From an uncultured Eubacteriales bacterium (GTDB taxonomy: Bacteria > Bacillota > Clostridia > Christensenellales > UBA1242): DNA of 35,810 bases. This document shows positions 31,301 through 35,810 of the stretch, in pieces; position 1 is the first letter of the stretch; every line of letters begins with the position of its first letter. The notes below the pieces were generated by a model. That model worked only from the letters and a program-made list of their open reading frames with translations. It had not been told where the DNA came from and did not search any database. A program made the translations under genes and the position numbers. The DNA is taken from positions 1 through 35,810 of the forward strand of contig CAPERS010000010.1 in the NCBI GenBank assembly GCA_948607205.1, given 5' to 3'.

Positions 31301-33746
31301 AGATGTCATTTCAGGACTTTTGTCAAGACAGACAGGTGAGGAAGCAGGAAGTTATAAACTCATTATCGGTGATAACCTTGTTTGCAATCCAAACTATCAG
31401 CCTGTGATGGAAGAGGTTAACTTTATCGTTAATAGACGCGAAGTGAAAGTTATCTGCGATGAAGCAACAAAGATTTATGGCGATGAAGACCCAGTTTTCA
31501 CATTCCAAACTGAGAATGAAGTTGAAGGTTTTCCTGTTTCAATCTCAATTAGACGCGAATACGGCGAAGATGTTGGCAATTATCAACTCATGGCAGGTTC
31601 GCTGAATGACCCAAGATATATCATAACTTTTGTTCCATCAATCTTGAAAATCACTCCAAGTGATATCACAGTGACAGCCGAGTCAAAAATCAAAATTTAT
31701 GGCGATGAAGACCCATATTTCAATGTCATTGTCACTGACGGACTTTTGAAAAACAATGACCAACTTTCTTTCATAATGGAAGGAAAACTTCAACGTCAAG
31801 AAGGCGAAAATGTTGGCAAGTATCAAATAAACGTTGGCACGCTCAGTCTTGGCAAAAACTATAACATGACATATTTGCCAGAATATCTTGAAATTTTTGC
31901 AAGAGAAATTGAAGTTAGCGCACTTGCTGTGCAAAAAATTTATGGCGCAAGCGAAGTTGAACTTGGCTATCAAGTGACAAAGGGTGAAATATTGGCAGGT
32001 GACGGCTTCACGGGCACGCTTGAGCGCGTGAGCGGTGAGGATGTCGGACATTATGATATTCAACTTGGAACGCTCAGCCTTGGAGCAAACTATCAGATAA
32101 CTTTCGTTCCGAACACTTATGAAATTGTCAAGAGAAAACTTGAAGTCATTCCAACTGTGAAAGGCAAGATTTATGGTGAAGAAGAACCAGAACTTACCTA
32201 CACCATCATTGGAACAATAATTGAAGGCGATGAACTTTCAGGCGAACTTACAAGAGAAAAACCTGTTTCAGCAGACAACCCACTTCTCTATGAAAATGTT
32301 GGCAGATATAAATTTGTTTGCACGCTTGAAAATGAAAATTATGAGATAATTTTCGGTGACCATAGTTTCACAATTGAAGCAAGAGAAATAAAAATCATCG
32401 CCAATGAAGTTTCAAAAATTTATGGTGAAGAAGACCCAGAACTTTCCTACTCAATCATTTCAGGAGAAATCCTTGCTGGTGACCAAATCACTGGTGAAAT
32501 TTATAGAGTTCCCGGTGAAGACGCAGGAGAATATGACATTCGAAGCAGTTTGACACTTGGACGCAATTATAAAATTGACTTCAAGAAAAGCACATTTGTG
32601 ATTAAGCCAATCGAACTGAAAATTCAAACCAAGCAAAAGTCTTATTCAAAAGTTTATGGCGAGTTTGACCCAGCGTTTGAATATGAAATTGTTTCAGGCG
32701 CAGTTCTTGAAGGCGATGAACTTTATGGAAGCATTTCGAGAGAGGCAGGTGAAGAAGCCGGAAGAAGTTATCTTCTTATCAGCAACATCTCAAACATAAA
32801 CTATAACATAAGTTTTGTTGAAGATGTGCGTTTGACAATTCTTCGCAAAGATGTTGTTTTGATTGTTGGTGTTTATGACAAAATTGAAGACGGCAACAAT
32901 AAAGCAACAATAAAAACGCCTGTTCTTTCAGGTCTTATCAGCAAAGATGAAGATGTTTATCTTGAATATGATATTTCAAATTGTGCGACTTTTGAAAAAG
33001 CAGAAGTTGGAAGATGGAAGGTCAATTTCGTAAAAGAAAACATCAAACTTGCCGGCTCAAATGCTCATAACTATAACCTTATTTTGCCAGACAATGTTTA
33101 TGGAAATATCACATATAAAGAACTTTTGAAAGGCGAAATAAGCATTGCTTCAATTGATAACGCCAATTTGTATTCTGGCTCAGAAGTAGATTATGAAACT
33201 TTCAGTATCGACCGTGGCAAAATGGGGCTTGGCATTCGAAAGGTGGTTTTGGGCTATAACATTTGGCTTGAAAACAATGACCAAGAAGAAATCAAACTTT
33301 CAACTTCAATCAAATTGACAATCAAGGTTTCTGACGATATTGCAAGCCTTAAAAACATATATGTTTATCAGAAAAATGAAGATGGCAAATATGTCCTCAT
33401 TTCAAGCAAAAGAAATGAGAAAGGTCAGGTTGTTATCGTGACTGATAAACTCGGCGAGTTTGTTATAATGACAGATAACGACTCTTGGATTGAAATTGGC
33501 GCATTTGCATGTGCAATTTTGCTTGTGTTGTTGATTATAATTGTTTTAATTGTCTTTTTCGCTAAGCGTAACGCTGAGAAGAAAAGAAGAAAAGCAATAA
33601 AGAACGAAGAACAACAAATCATTAACAAGCACAACAGCGAAGACGATTTTGGTGAAGACTCTGAAATTGAAGAAAGCCAAACTGCTGAAAATAATTCAGT
33701 AGAAGACGCTGAAAATGACCAAAACCAATCTGATGACGCAAACTAA
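28362..33746 (+). CDS. Giant surface protein of interleaved MBG and YDG repeats with C-terminal membrane anchor
   Basis: The product has 1794 residues. The signal peptide is about 1-34, with cleavage after AHA. Residues 306-378 resemble an InlB-type B repeat (FKGWFINGELKS). About 11 MBG-like units follow; the clearest carry the motif K[IV]YGxxDP, then GDxLxGxLxRxxGExVGxY, then NYxIxF (starts near 706, 865, 943, 1027, 1100, 1181, 1259, 1341 and 1417). Four YDG-like units (KTYDGT, KVYDKT, KEYDGT, VYDKIED; near 382, 547, 783, 1495) are interspersed. A distinct domain lies at 1585-1703, a transmembrane helix at about 1709-1734, and a charged cytoplasmic tail ends acidic. There is no LPxTG. It starts 15 bases after the previous gene, with AAAAGGA upstream, and is last in the locus. 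A stalk or adhesin role is inferred. Confidence 0.92.
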   Translation: MKKSKILNLLLILLLPVVSILFPIFSSFSQEAHASIEGLSANQYILTGKVGSSVKHYFTNEKNESTLIGAKASEEGGTHYSIVPNTLGSLDKMSSGYAEVIFPKNIIDMINAGVVYAYATFDFKAKNNNPQSNIRVNFNVGNHSQVIETNGKSGENKSYSTEHFKLELGTSGMNFSFETLEKTSVGNYSDFVLSMPTLRLYTVVDSITFENTSSYVSANQTVKLSGFNSVTKVVSEGNFWAYCQVRHKINYNIVEGAEYATLVNDNLFINNDAPFGAEIKVQASCRKKSDEEEMLTSDIATYIVNSEKVMVNISTDFQNPAEISGMGEFNVGEKTVLSVIPYDDFTFKGWFINGELKSLKSNYIYTATQGDVIYAKFIRSISIESVSATKTYDGTRAVDSYSVTFSGKEDNHDLYINGIDFEFSSQNAGEMTLAYDDAKLQDISLEGNDKEIYELSSQLIKSTYGKINPKSANIYAKDATAQYGNAYILTYDASGLVDGESLSGELGVDGGTNVGVHKINLGTLAERNPNYTFTMANEAYLTISQREIVINLSAKDKVYDKTTDAEVYATVSNVVNNEQVEVVVSGAKFSDANAGFDIPVVVTEENLTLQGEHASNYIIKSFDSSNLYANINKKSIQVIAENKTFQYGQEIELSYSVVGMFEGDVLEGELTIDNGNVGQHIIENNLISNNYEIDFTSAICEIVPKSIIIIAQPASKVYGDSDPVFDYQVSEETPLLNNDTLSGQLSREEGENVGHYQITLGTLGNGNYSLQLLPATFEITKRKVTFVVTFEDKEYDGTNGVTFSAVQENALEDNQFTLNIEAILNSVNVGIADVTYNDISVSGENLNNHEFDYIFENQQINISRRNVEIIIDKISKIYGETDPENIAWTVSNIVEGDSLIGEPKRNEGEDVGFYTYYLDTLNNENNPNYNIVLKAQNFEIKKREILLTSDSLSKIFGEADPDFVPKLAENQTLAFDHTFEDVISGLLSRQTGEEAGSYKLIIGDNLVCNPNYQPVMEEVNFIVNRREVKVICDEATKIYGDEDPVFTFQTENEVEGFPVSISIRREYGEDVGNYQLMAGSLNDPRYIITFVPSILKITPSDITVTAESKIKIYGDEDPYFNVIVTDGLLKNNDQLSFIMEGKLQRQEGENVGKYQINVGTLSLGKNYNMTYLPEYLEIFAREIEVSALAVQKIYGASEVELGYQVTKGEILAGDGFTGTLERVSGEDVGHYDIQLGTLSLGANYQITFVPNTYEIVKRKLEVIPTVKGKIYGEEEPELTYTIIGTIIEGDELSGELTREKPVSADNPLLYENVGRYKFVCTLENENYEIIFGDHSFTIEAREIKIIANEVSKIYGEEDPELSYSIISGEILAGDQITGEIYRVPGEDAGEYDIRSSLTLGRNYKIDFKKSTFVIKPIELKIQTKQKSYSKVYGEFDPAFEYEIVSGAVLEGDELYGSISREAGEEAGRSYLLISNISNINYNISFVEDVRLTILRKDVVLIVGVYDKIEDGNNKATIKTPVLSGLISKDEDVYLEYDISNCATFEKAEVGRWKVNFVKENIKLAGSNAHNYNLILPDNVYGNITYKELLKGEISIASIDNANLYSGSEVDYETFSIDRGKMGLGIRKVVLGYNIWLENNDQEEIKLSTSIKLTIKVSDDIASLKNIYVYQKNEDGKYVLISSKRNEKGQVVIVTDKLGEFVIMTDNDSWIEIGAFACAILLVLLIIIVLIVFFAKRNAEKKRRKAIKNEEQQIINKHNSEDDFGEDSEIEESQTAENNSVEDAENDQNQSDDAN

Positions 33747-33766
33747 AATTGTTAAGAAAAACAAAA

Positions 33767-33796
33767 AAAACAAGTGAAATTCACTTGTTTTTTTTT
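33767..33796. terminator. Bidirectional terminator at the end of the giant-protein locus
   Basis: CAAGTGA (33771-33777) pairs with TCACTTG (33781-33787), flanked by an A-run on the left and a long T-run on the right. It can stop the ABC/giant-protein transcript and also the convergent 611-residue gene's transcript. Confidence 0.85.
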
Positions 33797-33907
33797 GTTT
33801 TTTAACTTTGAAAAAAGTTTATATTATTTTAAAAAGTTGATTTCTGACAAAAGTTTGCCTTTAATTTAAAAACTATATTTAAAATGTTCTCTAAATCCAA
33901 TGTCAAA

Positions 33908-35743
33908 CTATTCCAAATCCTGTTCTTGCTCTTGTTCACTTATTTCATTTAAAAGTCTTTCTTTCTTTTGTGCAGTCATGGCAAGAGATGCCTGATTTTC
34001 TTTTGTTTGAGGATTTGTGACTGATTCTTTAAATGATTTAATAACTTCCAAAATTTTAATCAAACTTTCAGTTGATTTGACATCTTGTTTTGTGAAACTC
34101 CAATCAATTTCGCCATTGCTTTCATTGCCCATATATATGTCATAAAACTTTTCATTTGCTTGTCGAACGGTGTTTATGATGCCATGAACTTGTTCTCTCA
34201 AAACAGAGTAAGTTTTGATGTATGATTGATTTGCATCGTTTATATACACTGGAATAGTGAAACATGCTTCGCCATTTTCTTTATAGGTCTCAATGCAATT
34301 TCCAACGAAGATTGCGCCTGGCGCTTCTTCTTTTTGTAGTGCTTTCAAAACTTCCTCTTGCTCGTCGCTCATGCCGTTGCATGTGCCTGTTGCACAACTG
34401 TTAAGATAAGTTATAAAGTTGACCATGTTTTGTTTGTCACTTATATTTGTGTCAAACTGATATTCAGAAGGTGATTTTTCTATCACCTTATCGCCTTCGT
34501 CAGTAGGGAAGGTGAAAGTATAACCTTCTTTCTCTCTGCCTTCAACATAGTTTTTGCAGTATTTCTTGCCATTCGATTCGAATATGATTGAAACAACATA
34601 TTTATCATTTTCATTATCAAATTCAAAAGCATTTTGAACAAAGCGAGTTATTGAATGAATATTGTCAATCTTGGTGATGCCAAGTTGAATAACTGTTGGC
34701 TCGCTTAACAATTTCTTTTCCAAAAGTTCTGTCAAAACTTCTTTGTCTTCTGGTGTTGTTGGGTCAACGATGATGTTATTGTTGTCGTCAGTCACAATAT
34801 CGTCAGAATTGTCAAAGGTGTCATCAATGCTGTCGTGATTTGAGTCAATGTATGGAATGCTGTTTATCGTATCCATAACAATGCTTACTGTAAAGATTGT
34901 TCCTGAACATAAACCTAAGGCAGTTAAACATTTGAGAGGTTTTCGCCAAACTCTTTCAGGTGAAGCTTTGATGATTCCATTGATAAAATATTTTAAATAT
35001 GCTTTTCTAACCATTTTATCTTGGCGCTTTTGTTCTTTCTTGGCCTCTTTTTTGCTTGACTTTTCTTCAACTTTCTTCTCATGCTGAACTTTCTTTTCTG
35101 CTTTTTTGATTTCTTCTTCTGATAGTTCTTCTTCAACTTCTGCTATGTCTTCTTCAGGTATCTCAATTTCTTGAACTTCAGGAGGTGGCGCATTTGCTAT
35201 AATTTCTTCAACGGTTTTGCCGTCATCAATAACTTCTTGTTCGGCCTCTGGGATATTTTCAAGTTCTCTTTCTTTTTGCTGTCTTTCAAGTTCTTTTTTG
35301 CGTTCCTTATGTGACATCTTCTGTCTTTCAAGTTCTTCGATTGAAACAAGTGCAGTTTTTGTCAATTTTTTCTTTTTAACTTTCCAAATTTTTTGCAAAT
35401 AATTTGGCTTGTCAGTATTATAATTAATGCTTAAATCTATTTTTTTTGACCATAAAGGAAGGGCAACAAGTCTGCCAACATTATTGTTAATCCAAGCCTC
35501 TTTCTTCTCAGCGTTTGATTTTCTTGCAGAAGGAAGAGAAGAAAGTTTTTTAACTTTGATTTTTTCTTTTATTTTAACAGTCTTTCCATTTTCGTCTGTT
35601 TCACGTCGAGTATGCTTTTCTTTATGGGTGCATAAAAAAGTTGGCATATTGAAAAGTTTGTTTTCTGTGTATGCCTGATTAACAATTTTTCCGTCTTCAG
35701 TTTTATGAGGAAGAATAATAGTTTTATTTTTTCTCTTAGACAT
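33908..35743 (-). CDS. Unrecognised single-pass membrane protein with coiled-coil cytoplasmic half
   Basis: A 611-residue protein with no family that I recognise. Residues 1-130 are basic and Lys-rich. Residues 131-245 are an extremely charged, probably coiled-coil segment (LERQKMSHKERKKELERQQ, then acidic, then KKEAKKEQKRQDK). One transmembrane helix spans about 271-291 (CLTALGLCSGTIFTVSIVM). It is followed by an acidic Asp/Asn linker (SNHDSIDDTFDNSDD) that could bind calcium, then an outer domain to about 560 with a few Cys (YCKNYVEG, SCATGTCNGM) and a Gln/Glu-rich end. The inside-N orientation is inferred from positive charge before the helix. GGAG sits 4 bases before the ATG, behind a near-consensus promoter. 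It is monocistronic. Confidence 0.88.
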   Translation of the reverse strand: MSKRKNKTIILPHKTEDGKIVNQAYTENKLFNMPTFLCTHKEKHTRRETDENGKTVKIKEKIKVKKLSSLPSARKSNAEKKEAWINNNVGRLVALPLWSKKIDLSINYNTDKPNYLQKIWKVKKKKLTKTALVSIEELERQKMSHKERKKELERQQKERELENIPEAEQEVIDDGKTVEEIIANAPPPEVQEIEIPEEDIAEVEEELSEEEIKKAEKKVQHEKKVEEKSSKKEAKKEQKRQDKMVRKAYLKYFINGIIKASPERVWRKPLKCLTALGLCSGTIFTVSIVMDTINSIPYIDSNHDSIDDTFDNSDDIVTDDNNNIIVDPTTPEDKEVLTELLEKKLLSEPTVIQLGITKIDNIHSITRFVQNAFEFDNENDKYVVSIIFESNGKKYCKNYVEGREKEGYTFTFPTDEGDKVIEKSPSEYQFDTNISDKQNMVNFITYLNSCATGTCNGMSDEQEEVLKALQKEEAPGAIFVGNCIETYKENGEACFTIPVYINDANQSYIKTYSVLREQVHGIINTVRQANEKFYDIYMGNESNGEIDWSFTKQDVKSTESLIKILEVIKSFKESVTNPQTKENQASLAMTAQKKERLLNEISEQEQEQDLE

Positions 35744-35761
35744 AAATCTCCAACCACATAT

Positions 35762-35790
35762 ATTTTATACTAAAAATCAAATTTTGTCAA
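35762..35790 (-). promoter_or_regulatory. Near-consensus sigma-A promoter of the 611-residue gene
   Basis: On the minus strand, TTGACA (35790-35785), 17 bases, then TAAAAT (35767-35762). The -35 is perfect and the spacing ideal, making this the strongest-looking promoter in the window. The leader is very short. Confidence 0.8.
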
Positions 35791-35810
35791 TACCTAAATA
35801 TGCGAAAACT

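Noticed and set aside
30954..32840. Periodic repeats considered as a CRISPR array or minisatellite
   Set aside because: The period is about 230 bp, fully in frame, and corresponds to MBG protein units; there are no short identical repeats with unique spacers.

Overview
The window looks like a chromosomal segment of a low-GC, spore-lineage Firmicute, most likely an uncultured gut-type Clostridia member (inference). The evidence is A/T-rich codon use, strong AGGAGG-type ribosome binding sites, a Prp protease beside an L27 with a cleavable N-terminal extension, the sporulation pair YqfC/YqfD, FloA, and a YbeY-Era block. No tRNA, rRNA, CRISPR array, transposase, integrase or phage gene was seen.

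Layout. 1-1160: the tail of an unidentified gene, a PH-domain protein on the minus strand, a 108-nt element that folds as a four-way junction, and a tiny Cys-rich protein. 1371-5583: a monocistronic 1350-residue surface protein with a signal peptide, Ig-like repeats and a C-terminal membrane anchor, flanked by a clear promoter and terminator. 5606-6715: the rplU-prp-rpmA ribosomal operon with an L21-type leader. 6808-7667: an OGG1-like DNA glycosylase. 7713-12152: an operon floA / unknown membrane protein / yqfC / yqfD / ybeY / era, with a possible internal sigma-E-type promoter ahead of yqfC. 12206-16298: divergent fhs (formate-THF ligase) and xfp (phosphoketolase). 16328-18601: divergent murB and murC. 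18718-33796: a four-gene locus of an ABC ATPase with a long acidic tail, an ABC-2-type permease, a 2098-residue protein of about 19 Ig-like domains ending in a probable beta-helix, and a 1794-residue protein of interleaved MBG and YDG repeats. 33908-35790: an unrecognised 611-residue single-pass membrane protein on the minus strand.

How the genes work together. Most of the window is housekeeping: ribosome assembly and maturation, base-excision repair, membrane organisation, one-carbon and phosphoketolase metabolism, and peptidoglycan precursor synthesis. The accessory interest is cell-surface biology. About 15 kb (18.7-33.7 kb) is one apparent transcription unit pairing an ABC transporter with two giant repeat proteins; neither has an LPxTG motif, and both carry hydrophobic membrane segments. 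The stand-alone 1350-residue protein has the same signal peptide plus C-terminal transmembrane plan. My best candidate for an undescribed system is this ABC transporter plus giant membrane-tethered repeat protein cassette. The best candidate for an undescribed nucleic-acid element is the four-way junction at 831-938.

All functional calls rest on reading motifs by eye; no database search was run.
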